A stretch of 18,317 nt of DNA. It comes from JAADEM01 sp965371855 (GTDB lineage Bacteria > Bacteroidota > Bacteroidia > Bacteroidales > Marinilabiliaceae). Shown here piece after piece: positions 1 to 6,863 of this stretch; positions within the stretch are counted from its first letter, which is position 1, and every line of letters begins with the position of its first letter. Below the pieces are notes generated by a model, which made no database searches, was not told the origin of the DNA, and saw only the letters and a program-made list of their open reading frames with translations. The DNA lies in contig CBDUZZ010000080.1 of NCBI GenBank assembly GCA_965371855.1, positions 1-18,317 of the forward strand. The letters are read 5' to 3'. A program made the position numbers and the translations under genes.

Positions 1-39
1 TCTTGCCATAGAACAAAGATACTTTAATTCGGTAATTAA

Positions 40-366
40 ACAATCTTTACACTAGATTTACCCAACCCTTGTTCCAGCACTACAACTAACATTGACAAAA
101 TTGTTAAGAAAGATGTAGAATTCACATTGAGTCCAAATCCTACTAATGGTAGATTTACAATAAACATAACGAGAAAAGAGACAATTGGAAAAGTAAAAAT
201 TAAAGTATTTGATATGAAAGGAACTTTAGTTTTTACAGACGAAATTTATTCCAATAATCAAAAATGTGTTAAAACTTACAATCTAAGTAAACTCTCAAAA
301 GGTATATATAACGTAAGTATTATTGGAAAAAAACACAAAGAAAGCAAAAAGTTAGTAATTAATTAA
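40..366 (+). pseudogene. C-terminal remnant of a T9SS cargo protein (type A sorting domain)
   Basis: The frame is open from about base 40 to the TAA at 364-366 and has no convincing ATG start. In-frame stops at 25-27 and 37-39 separate it from the window edge, so the original gene is either frameshifted just upstream or broken. The readable product carries the pattern L-S-P-N-P-T-N-G-R-F, then K-I-K-V-F-D-M-K-G, L-S-K-L-S-K-G-I-Y and a final basic stretch ending K-L-V-I-N. This order is that of a Por secretion system type A C-terminal sorting domain, which directs proteins across the Bacteroidota outer membrane and is normally removed on the surface. No effector domain is visible. The end lies 13 bases before the DGR target gene. 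I am confident about the domain type, and less so about whether the gene is dead or only cut by the window edge plus a sequence error. Confidence 0.55.
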
Positions 367-379
367 AAAAAATAGAGTA

Positions 380-3300
380 ATGAAAACGATAAAAATATTT
401 ACAATATTAGCTATTGCTCTGTTTTTTATAAGCAACAGTGTAGAAGCACAAATAATTGATGTTTGCGGAAATGATAGTGTAAAACTACATGTTAGCAATT
501 ATCAATACGGAACAATTCAGTGGGAAAGCTCTTATGATAGTATAAATTGGGCTATAATAAAAGAAGTTCAAGATACCGTATATAAATTTAAACCTGCTGA
601 AACAAAGTATTACAGGGCAGTTGTTAAATTTGCAGAATGCCCACCGGAATATTCAGAAATAAGTTTAGTACAAATGCCTCCCATTGCCAATGCAGGTACC
701 GACAGGATATCACCTGAAAATGAGCTTAAAATGATTGCCAATATTAACCAGGGGGCTTTAGGTACATGGAGTATTATTGACGGAGCAGGAGGTGACTTTA
801 ATAATATAAACAACCCTTATGCCGAATTTAGCGGAACAGAAGGCTTATACACCTTAGTTTGGTCGCTTACTAATGTTTGCGGAAGCAGTACCGATACGAT
901 AGATATTGAATTTAAAAACAATGTTTATATAGATGCAATTGCAGTAGTAGACAGTACCGATAGTATTTTAAGTACCCCGGCACAAATGGGAAACGGAATC
1001 TATATAATTGACTTTAGCGACCCGGCACCCGAAATAAGCGATTCAACTGTATTACTGGGATTAATAAACGATGGTTTTATTAGTAAAGTAGATTCATTTA
1101 CATTGGAGTTAGATACTTTTACACTATACACAAGCGACGGAACGCTTGAAGACATTGCCATAGATGCTACATTCGACCTTGCACAAGTATTTAAAATAGA
1201 TACAACCATTACTTCACTTAAATCGTCAAGTTTAAAACAATTAAATAAGTTTCCTACAAGAAAAGAGTTAACAACAAATCCAAAATTTAAAACAGGAAAC
1301 TATTACTATATTGTAAAAACCATACCCGTTTACACCTATCCGGGAGTTAGTTTACGACAGAATTTCAACAGGAAATCTAATGGCGAAAGTGCATTAATAG
1401 AATTAAATTTTAATAGTACACTATTTAGCATACCAAATGCCAATCTTAAGCTAACCGGATATTATAAATTTAACCCCAATATGGTTGTTGACGTAGATTA
1501 CAATTCGATGCATGTAAAGTCGTTTAAAATGGGCTTGTATAATGCTACTATTGAAAGAAATTACCGTTTAGACCTTTCAGCTACGGCTGCTGCAAATTTA
1601 TTAGACTATTCATTTACCCTATTCTCTATCAAAAAAGACATATTCTTTGTACTTGCAGGAGGTCCTGTTTGGATACAAGCAGAATTTAATGTAGATGGAA
1701 AAATATCAGCAGATATATCTGCGAGTATGAATGTAACACACGAATATACCAAAACATCAACCTATACAGCTGCCATTGAATACGAAAATAAAAACTGGGA
1801 TTATATCTACAATAAAAAAAGTAATGTAGATATGAACAACTCGTTTACTGTAACAGGCAATTTAACACAACACTTTGATGTAGGTCCTAATATCCATTTT
1901 AAAGTTTACGGTGTAGTAGGACCATATATAGATACCAGATTAACCGAAGACCTTAAGCTCTGTTTTTATAATGCTAATTGGCAAGCTAATATGAATATTG
2001 GTGGAGAAATTACCCTTGGAGCTAAATCAAAGATTTTAGGAGCTACACTGTTTGACATAAGTAGAACCTGGTCGCAAAGTTTTTATAATTTGCAATTGCC
2101 TTATAATCTAAATATACAGTCAGGTAATAATCAGACTTATGAATTAGGTAACGCCTTAGAAAAAACTGTTGCAGTACAAGTAAAAAGCAATAAAGGATTT
2201 GTTATACCTTATGCCCTTGTTCATTTTAAAACATTAGACGGAGGCAATGTAGAAAACACAATAGTAATTACTAATGCAAAAGGAATTGCCGAAACTATTT
2301 GGACACCAAACGGCAGTTCTCAAAGCCAATTAGAAGCCTATATATTAGATTGTGATGGAAACGATATTAATAACTCTCCATTAATATTTACAGCATTCCA
2401 AAATACAAGCACAAACTGCTCACAATCTTCACTTGCACTTTCTGTAATTGAAAACAACAATATAATAAAACCTATTGCATCAATGGGTACAGCACCTTAC
2501 GAGTATTCTACCGATGGAATAAACTACACCTCAACAGCTCCAAATATTGAAATAACACCGGGAGAGTCATACTCGTTTACAGTAAGAGATGATGCAGGTT
2601 GCTTCGCAAATGCAAGTTATGTTTCATCGGCTGATGTTTGTGCTAACACAAACATACAGTTAAATACCAATACAACAGGCAACGTAATAGAAGTAAACGC
2701 CACAGGAGGTACTGCACCATACCAATATGCCATAGATGTCTCATCATTTTCAACAACAAATATATTTACCAATGTAGCAGTAGGTACACATATTATAAAA
2801 GTAATAGATGCTAATACCTGTATAAATGCTGCAAATATTGAAATATTTAACGATGTTGTACCGGTAAAAGCAGGCTTTTATGTAATACAAAACCATATAC
2901 AACCCAATACAAGCGTGCAATTTATAAATATATCGAATAGTGCCGATACATATTTATGGGATTTTGGCGATGGCACAACATCAACTCAGGAAAGCCCAAC
3001 TCACAGTTATAGTTCAGAAGCTAATTACAGTGTACAATTAATAGCTACCAACAGCTACGGTTCCAATACTCTTATTAAAAACAACTATATAATAGTAAGT
3101 AATAATAGTAGTGGTGGCACAGTAACCGATATTGACGGTAATACTTACAATACAGTTTGGATTGGCAATCAATGGTGGATGGCTGAAAACCTGAAAAGCA
3201 CCAAATATACTGATGGCACTGCCATACCTCATATTACTGATAACACAGCCTGGGCCAATCTGGGTAATAATGATACCGATAAAGCCTACTGTTTTTACAA

Positions 3301-3793
3301 CAACGATGCAAGTTTGGGCTATGGAGCTTTATACACTTATGCAGCAGCAGTAAATGGCACACCACAAAGCGGAACCAATATAGTGCAAGGTGTTTGCCCC
3401 ACAGGCTGGCACCTGCCAAGTGATGCCGAGTGGACAGAGTTGGAAAACTATTTAATAGCTAATGGTTATAATTATGATGGTACTACCAGCGGTGATAAAG
3501 TTGCTAAATCATTGGCTTCTACTACAGGTTGGAATTCATCTACTAATGTTGGGGCTGTAGGTAACAACCAAAGTATCAATAACAGTACCGGCTTTACCGC
3601 CCTTCCGGGTGGCCGCCGCCGCAGCGCCAATGGCGCGTTCAACAATGTGGGCCTCAGCGGCTTCTGGTGGAGTAGTACCGAGCGCAGTAGTTCTCGCGCG
3701 TGGTACCGCTACCTCTACTACGACTACGCCAGTGTGCTCCGCTACTACTACAATAAGTCGTACGGATTCAGCGTGCGATGCCTCAGGGATTGA
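380..3793 (+). CDS. DGR target: secreted multidomain protein with variable C-terminal Fib_succ_major domain
   Basis: This 1137-residue secreted protein is the one diversified by the retroelement. Residues 1-24 form a type I signal peptide (M-K-T-I-K-I-F then a hydrophobic core, E-A-Q). Ig/PKD-like modules cover about 25-180. A long beta-rich region of unknown family runs to about 575. Next come a Big_1-like module (about 580-675), two SprB-like repeats (about 676-828, each with a G-T-A-P-Y motif and a D-A-x-x-C-type end), and a PKD domain (about 829-907, with Y-L-W-D-F-G-D-G). The C-terminal Fib_succ_major paralogous domain (about 912-1137) has W-W-M-A-E-N-L, C-P-T-G-W-H-L-P and G-F-S-V-R-C-L-R-D. 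Residues 1074-1137 are encoded by VR, and the variable positions are now rich in Tyr and Arg. Variable proteins of other DGRs use C-type-lectin-like folds to display such residues; a similar binding role here is inferred. There is no T9SS sorting domain and no lipobox, so surface anchoring is unexplained. Confidence 0.92.
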   Translation: MKTIKIFTILAIALFFISNSVEAQIIDVCGNDSVKLHVSNYQYGTIQWESSYDSINWAIIKEVQDTVYKFKPAETKYYRAVVKFAECPPEYSEISLVQMPPIANAGTDRISPENELKMIANINQGALGTWSIIDGAGGDFNNINNPYAEFSGTEGLYTLVWSLTNVCGSSTDTIDIEFKNNVYIDAIAVVDSTDSILSTPAQMGNGIYIIDFSDPAPEISDSTVLLGLINDGFISKVDSFTLELDTFTLYTSDGTLEDIAIDATFDLAQVFKIDTTITSLKSSSLKQLNKFPTRKELTTNPKFKTGNYYYIVKTIPVYTYPGVSLRQNFNRKSNGESALIELNFNSTLFSIPNANLKLTGYYKFNPNMVVDVDYNSMHVKSFKMGLYNATIERNYRLDLSATAAANLLDYSFTLFSIKKDIFFVLAGGPVWIQAEFNVDGKISADISASMNVTHEYTKTSTYTAAIEYENKNWDYIYNKKSNVDMNNSFTVTGNLTQHFDVGPNIHFKVYGVVGPYIDTRLTEDLKLCFYNANWQANMNIGGEITLGAKSKILGATLFDISRTWSQSFYNLQLPYNLNIQSGNNQTYELGNALEKTVAVQVKSNKGFVIPYALVHFKTLDGGNVENTIVITNAKGIAETIWTPNGSSQSQLEAYILDCDGNDINNSPLIFTAFQNTSTNCSQSSLALSVIENNNIIKPIASMGTAPYEYSTDGINYTSTAPNIEITPGESYSFTVRDDAGCFANASYVSSADVCANTNIQLNTNTTGNVIEVNATGGTAPYQYAIDVSSFSTTNIFTNVAVGTHIIKVIDANTCINAANIEIFNDVVPVKAGFYVIQNHIQPNTSVQFINISNSADTYLWDFGDGTTSTQESPTHSYSSEANYSVQLIATNSYGSNTLIKNNYIIVSNNSSGGTVTDIDGNTYNTVWIGNQWWMAENLKSTKYTDGTAIPHITDNTAWANLGNNDTDKAYCFYNNDASLGYGALYTYAAAVNGTPQSGTNIVQGVCPTGWHLPSDAEWTELENYLIANGYNYDGTTSGDKVAKSLASTTGWNSSTNVGAVGNNQSINNSTGFTALPGGRRRSANGAFNNVGLSGFWWSSTERSSSRAWYRYLYYDYASVLRYYYNKSYGFSVRCLRD
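3599..3791 (+). repeat. Variable repeat (VR) of the diversity-generating retroelement
   Basis: This segment aligns with the template at 4922-5114 at a constant offset of 1323, over 193 bases without gaps. There are 29 mismatches. All are at template adenines: 7 A-to-C, 11 A-to-G and 11 A-to-T. The 130 non-adenine template positions are all conserved. VR encodes the last 64 residues of the target protein and ends inside its stop codon. The final 30 bases (3762-3791) are identical to TR and fit the initiation-of-mutagenic-homology (IMH) end. Local GC content is well above the surrounding coding sequence. One AAC-AAT pair (Asn-Asn, 3641-3646) is untouched and may be structurally constrained. Confidence 0.97.
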
Positions 3794-3799
3794 TTATTT

Positions 3800-3817
3800 A
3801 TCCCGCGATAGCGGGAT
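3800..3817 (+). promoter_or_regulatory. Hairpin just downstream of VR, likely DGR target-recognition element
   Basis: The sequence ATCCCGC-GATA-GCGGGAT is a perfect 7-bp stem with a four-base loop, starting 9 bases after the last VR base that matches TR. TR has no such hairpin after it. In the Bordetella phage DGR, a short hairpin or cruciform with a GRNA tetraloop a few bases beyond VR promotes retrohoming. GATA fits the GRNA pattern. No T-tract follows, so an intrinsic terminator is less likely. The element marks VR as the recipient, and TR as the donor. Confidence 0.7.
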
Positions 3818-3833
3818 TAAAATTATTTGAAAA

Positions 3834-4316
3834 ATGGGTATTAAAGATATATTACAATTAGAGAAAGAGAATACACAAATTTTGCTTATTAAAGAGGGGT
3901 TGTTTTGGAAAGCTTATGAGCGGTCGGCTTATATGTTTATAAAGCATATCAAGACCTATCGTCTTACCAAAAAGTTTTATAAAAATGTAAAACAAGAAGT
4001 GGTGTATTTGGGTTTTCCTCAAAACAGCATCTCTAATATTAAGAGTATATGCAAAGAGAAAAAGTTAGAATTACAAATTGAAAATAATCAAATAATTATT
4101 AGTGGTTTTAGAGGTTTTAATAAAGATGAATTTGTAAGTTGGAAAAAAGACATACAGCTTTTCAGTGTCAGTTCGACTCAAAATCGCACCGACACTATCA
4201 TATCACCTTCAGAAAACAAATTAGTTGAAAAAATTAAATCTTTTAATCTTATAAACAAAACCCCAATAGAGTGTCAACAATTTATTGTTGAATTACAAAC
4301 CGAATTAAAACCTTGA
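3834..4316 (+). CDS. DGR-associated protein resembling MutS domain I (MSL-type accessory)
   Basis: The product has 160 residues and no signal peptide or membrane segment, so it is probably cytoplasmic. It lies 40 bases after the target gene and 44 before avd, inside the DGR cassette. Residues 14-32 (I-L-L-I-K-E-G-L-F-W-K-A-Y-E) resemble the start of the MutS mismatch-recognition domain I (I-L-L-F-R-x-G-D-F-Y-E-x-F). The later V-Y-L-G-F-P segment (about 57-62), with a following helix and beta strand, matches that domain's G-V-P-type turn. No MutS ATPase, clamp or lever is present. The C-terminal 50 residues are polar and look like a separate small helical segment. MutS-like (MSL) proteins are described as one accessory type in DGR surveys. 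A role in handling the mismatched cDNA-target duplex is an inference; the remote similarity needs a profile search. Confidence 0.6.
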   Translation: MGIKDILQLEKENTQILLIKEGLFWKAYERSAYMFIKHIKTYRLTKKFYKNVKQEVVYLGFPQNSISNIKSICKEKKLELQIENNQIIISGFRGFNKDEFVSWKKDIQLFSVSSTQNRTDTIISPSENKLVEKIKSFNLINKTPIECQQFIVELQTELKP

Positions 4317-4347
4317 GGGTGTTCTGCCTGAGGCGTACACGCCCTCA
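4314..4347 (+). other. Hairpin between MutS-like gene and avd
   Basis: TGAGGGTGT at 4314-4322 pairs with ACGCCCTCA at 4339-4347 over nine positions with one G-T wobble. A small inner GCC-TGA-GGC stem sits within the loop. The same arm sequences (GAGGGTGT and CACGCCCTCAC) recur around the spacer between TR and RT. The element overlaps the stop codon of the upstream gene and sits 14 bases before the avd start. It may act as an RNA-processing or translation-control element; this function is inferred. Confidence 0.45.
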
Positions 4348-4360
4348 CTAAATCATAATT

Positions 4361-4714
4361 ATGGCAAATTATTTAGAACTTCCGGTTTACAAAGCAGCCT
4401 ACGATTTGCTTTTGCAAATTTTCAGCTTAACCAATAATTTAACTCGTGAATATAAATATACTCTTGGCGAAAAGCTAAAAAATGAAATCACTGAATTGCT
4501 AACAAATATTTATAGGGCAAATCGAATAAGAAGTAAGGTGGTATATTTAGAACAAGCACGTGAAAGTTTAGAACTTGTTCGGTTGTTCATCCGCATTTTG
4601 TTAGATACAAAGCAAATAAGTTCAAAAAAACATATATTTATTAACCAGTCAATCGAAAAAGTATCGAAACAACTTGCCGGTTGGCACAAATCAGTTGAAA
4701 AAATAGATACATAG
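4361..4714 (+). CDS. avd: DGR accessory variability determinant (Avd-like four-helix protein)
   Basis: The 117-residue product is almost wholly helical, with four amphipathic helices: about 4-24, 30-55, 58-83 and 88-112. It is rich in Lys, Arg and Glu. The pattern E-L-P-V-Y-K-A-A-Y-D-L-L near the start and N-I-Y-R-A-N in helix 2 are typical of Avd and of the related four-helix 23S rRNA intervening-sequence proteins. In the Bordetella phage DGR, Avd forms a basic pentamer that binds the RT and TR RNA and is required for cDNA synthesis. Position between the target gene and TR is the usual one for avd. I see no catalytic residues. The family call rests on length, helical pattern and neighbours. 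Confidence 0.85.
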   Translation: MANYLELPVYKAAYDLLLQIFSLTNNLTREYKYTLGEKLKNEITELLTNIYRANRIRSKVVYLEQARESLELVRLFIRILLDTKQISSKKHIFINQSIEKVSKQLAGWHKSVEKIDT

Positions 4715-4921
4715 CCGGAGTTGCTTATGTTTGTTACATGCATAAGCAAGTGTGCGATTTTTTAAATCCGGTAACCCGCTGGCAATGTAAATACTGAATT
4801 TGCATATTTTGAGGTTTCGCTTAAAACGGAAGCCCTCAATAAGTAAAATTAGTTTTTGTGAGCTATCAAAGATTTCATAACCTGAAAATGGTTATGCAAC
4901 AAATTAAGTGGTTACTCTTAT
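4715..4921 (+). other. Non-coding leader between avd and TR with stacked hairpins
   Basis: No gene is visible here. Three inverted repeats can be read. The first is TTGCTTATG/CATAAGCAA (4721-4729 with 4741-4749), perfect over 9 bp and enclosed by CCGGA/TCCGG (4715-4719 with 4767-4771). The second is GAGGTTTC/GAAGCCCTC (4811-4818 with 4829-4837), with one bulge and one wobble. The third is CATAACC/GGTTATG (4876-4882 with 4890-4896), perfect over 7 bp. A run of six T follows the first stem after a gap, so it could be a weak terminator for avd. The others may be part of the folded TR transcript. Functions are inferred. Confidence 0.4.
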
Positions 4922-5114
4922 GCCCTTCCGGGTGGCAACCGCAACAACAACAATGGCACGTTCAACAATGTGGGCAACAACGGCATCTGGTGGAGTAGTA
5001 CCGAGAACAGTAGTTCTAACGCATGGAACCGCAACCTCAACTACAACAACGCCAATGTGAACCGCAACAACAACAATAAGTCGAACGGATTCAGCGTGCG
5101 ATGCCTCAGGGATT
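4922..5114 (+). repeat. Template repeat (TR) of the diversity-generating retroelement
   Basis: This 193-base non-coding copy lies between avd and the RT. In the VR reading frame it would carry 19 AAC codons, a design usual for DGR templates: randomising the first two bases of AAC can give 15 amino acids and never a stop. Eighteen of the 19 AAC codons are altered in VR (8 Tyr, 4 Arg, 2 Ser, 2 Leu, 1 Ala, 1 Asp). It contains 63 adenines, of which 29 differ in VR. The frame through it has no start or ribosome site of its own, so it is not a gene. The 3-prime end GCGTGCGATGCCTCAGGGATT is shared exactly with VR. Confidence 0.97.
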
Positions 5115-5286
5115 TAAAGTGTATTTTGTTATGTGAGGGTGTGATACCATTTAAAAAGCAAAGTACCCGGTATAATGCCGTGTTAGAATCAAGCCTGATA
5201 AGCAAATGCTAATGTAGCCTATCGGGCATTTTGATTCTTAAACGGTATGACTTTAAGTTCACGCCCTCACTATTTAATGTATTAAA
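5115..5286 (+). ncRNA. Structured TR-RT spacer, probable 3-prime part of the DGR template RNA
   Basis: The spacer has a nested set of pairings that fold it into one long arm. GTGAGGGTGTGA (5133-5144) pairs with TCACGCCCTCAC (5259-5270) over 12 positions with one wobble. TACCATTT (5145-5152) pairs with AAACGGTA (5240-5247) with one mismatch. AGAATCAA (5185-5192) pairs with TTGATTCT (5231-5238) perfectly. GCCTGATA (5193-5200) pairs with TATCGGGC (5220-5227) with one wobble. AGCA-AA-TGCT lies near the tip. In the Bordetella phage system, about 140 bases downstream of TR are needed for cDNA priming; this spacer sits in the same place and is of similar size. That it does the same job here is inferred. 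Confidence 0.55.
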
Positions 5287-6609
5287 ATGTCATTATCGCA
5301 TAAAGCGATGCGTAGTAATTTAAAGATGCAACAGCTGTCACTTTTCGATCCACCACCAATAAAAAACAGAGAACAACTTTTACATAATCTGTTTCAAGCC
5401 TATTATGATGCCCGTAAAAACAAGCGTAGTACAATTAATCAATTAAAATTTGAAATAAATTATGAGCAAAATATTTTTGAACTTTATGAAGAAATTATAT
5501 CATACAACTATAAACCTAAACAAAGTATCTGTTTTGTGGTTACGAAGCCTGTTAAGCGTGAAATTTTTGCAGCCGATTTTCGCGACAGGGTTATACATCA
5601 TCTGATTTACAATTACATAATGCCTATTTTTGATAAAACCTTTATTAACGATAGTTATAGTTGTAGAAAAGGAAAAGGTACACACTACGGTATAGGGCGA
5701 ATAGGTAAATTTATACGCTCTTGTTCGCAAAACTACAAACAGGATTGTTATGTTTTAAAACTTGACATTAGCGGATACTTTATGGCAATTAATAAAGATA
5801 TTCTGTTTGAACAGGTTAAAACAAAATTGCAACAACAAAGTAAAAAAACCAGTTTTGATTTGCCATTAATGCTTTACCTAATTGAAAAGACAATTTATTA
5901 CCAACCAACAAAAAACTATATTAGAAAAGGTAAAAAAGCCGATTGGAATGGCTTGCCCTTAAGTAAAAGCCTTTTTTATTCAAAACCAAATTGTGGGTTG
6001 CCAATTGGTAATTTAACATCTCAACTTTTTAGTAATATTTACATGAACGAATTCGACCATTGGGTAAAACAATCGTTAGGTATAAAATACTATGGAAGAT
6101 ATGTTGATGATTTTGTATTAATCCATCAAGATAAAGATTATTTAAAAAGCATAATTGAACCTATACATAGTTATTTGAAAAACAAACTGCAATTAACTCT
6201 TCATCCCAATAAAATACATCTACAGCATTTTAGTAAAGGCGTAAAATATTTAGGAGCCGTAATAAAACCACACAGAAACTACATTGCTAATCGTACTAAA
6301 GGTAAATTTTTCGAGGCAATAGAAGCACAAAATAAAATTGTTAACGATCATAAGCCCACAAAAGAAGAACAAGAAGCCTTTTTAAATAGCATGAATTCTT
6401 ATCTGGGAATTATGAAACACTACAAAACTCACAAACTATGCCGCCAAATGATTTTTAATAATTTATCGGGTTGGTGGTGGCTCTATGTGTATCTAAGTGT
6501 AGATTTAAGTAAATTCGTATTGAGTAGGGAAACTTTAACTAACGAGATGACCTGCGGTCGATTCGAGGTTTATAAAAGGTCAAAGACATTAGATAACTTT
6601 CCTATATGA
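5287..6609 (+). CDS. Diversity-generating retroelement reverse transcriptase
   Basis: The 440-residue product is an RNA-directed DNA polymerase of the DGR clade. It would copy TR RNA into adenine-mutagenised cDNA. The catalytic aspartates are visible: L-D-I-S-G-Y-F with Asp160 in motif A, and Y-V-D-D at 272-275 in motif C. The motif G-L-P-I-G-N-L-T-S-Q (237-246) has the S-Q ending typical of DGR enzymes, in place of the Q-G-x-x-x-S-P of group II intron RTs. The region 86-145, with F-A-A-D-F-R-D-R-V-I-H-H-L, fits the conserved fingers motifs. The thumb has N-S-Y-L-G-I-M-K-H-Y. No maturase, endonuclease or RNase H domain is present, as expected. The start could also be Met8 or Met14, since no Shine-Dalgarno sequence fixes it. 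The gene appears intact. Confidence 0.95.
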   Translation: MSLSHKAMRSNLKMQQLSLFDPPPIKNREQLLHNLFQAYYDARKNKRSTINQLKFEINYEQNIFELYEEIISYNYKPKQSICFVVTKPVKREIFAADFRDRVIHHLIYNYIMPIFDKTFINDSYSCRKGKGTHYGIGRIGKFIRSCSQNYKQDCYVLKLDISGYFMAINKDILFEQVKTKLQQQSKKTSFDLPLMLYLIEKTIYYQPTKNYIRKGKKADWNGLPLSKSLFYSKPNCGLPIGNLTSQLFSNIYMNEFDHWVKQSLGIKYYGRYVDDFVLIHQDKDYLKSIIEPIHSYLKNKLQLTLHPNKIHLQHFSKGVKYLGAVIKPHRNYIANRTKGKFFEAIEAQNKIVNDHKPTKEEQEAFLNSMNSYLGIMKHYKTHKLCRQMIFNNLSGWWWLYVYLSVDLSKFVLSRETLTNEMTCGRFEVYKRSKTLDNFPI

Positions 6610-6675
6610 CCACTATCGCAGAATATTTAAGCGTCAAAAGTTATGAATAATATGTTCTGTTATCCCTGCTCTAAT

Positions 6676-6784
6676 GGCAGGGCAATTAATAGCCTTTCAA
6701 TATAAAAAACATCTCAATCAATTGCCCCGGCATTTATGCCGGGGAATAGAAATATAAAGATAGTCAGGAGGGCTTTAGCCCTTT
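6676..6784 (+). repeat. Left 109-bp direct repeat with REP-like hairpins
   Basis: Identical to 7331-7439. It holds CCCCGGCAT-TT-ATGCCGGGG (6725-6744), a perfect 9-bp stem, and AGGGCT-TT-AGCCCT (6769-6782). Another stem, CCCTGC/GCAGGG, straddles its left edge (6664-6682). GC-rich palindromes next to a Y1 transposase are the usual substrates of these enzymes. Confidence 0.85.
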
Positions 6785-6863
6785 TGCCAACTCAAAATGG
6801 TTTTTAGTTGTATCAAACAGATAAATCCATTAACTTGATGTTGTTAACCAAAACAACAAAGCT

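Noticed and set aside
3609..3830. Alternative frame of Ala/Thr-rich protein over VR
   Set aside because: It is a shadow produced by the GC-rich VR in another frame, inside a well-supported gene.
4970..5212. Open frame running through TR and into the spacer
   Set aside because: It is the VR frame repeated in the template, with no start signal, Asn-rich by design and ending in structured spacer. It is not a gene.
5115..5286. Riboswitch ahead of the RT gene
   Set aside because: The fold lacks any ligand-class motif I recognise, and its place after TR is explained by the DGR template RNA.
6725..6744. GC-rich palindrome read as an intrinsic terminator of the RT gene
   Set aside because: It has no T-tract and recurs identically at 7380-7399 within the direct repeats, so it is better explained as a REP-like element.
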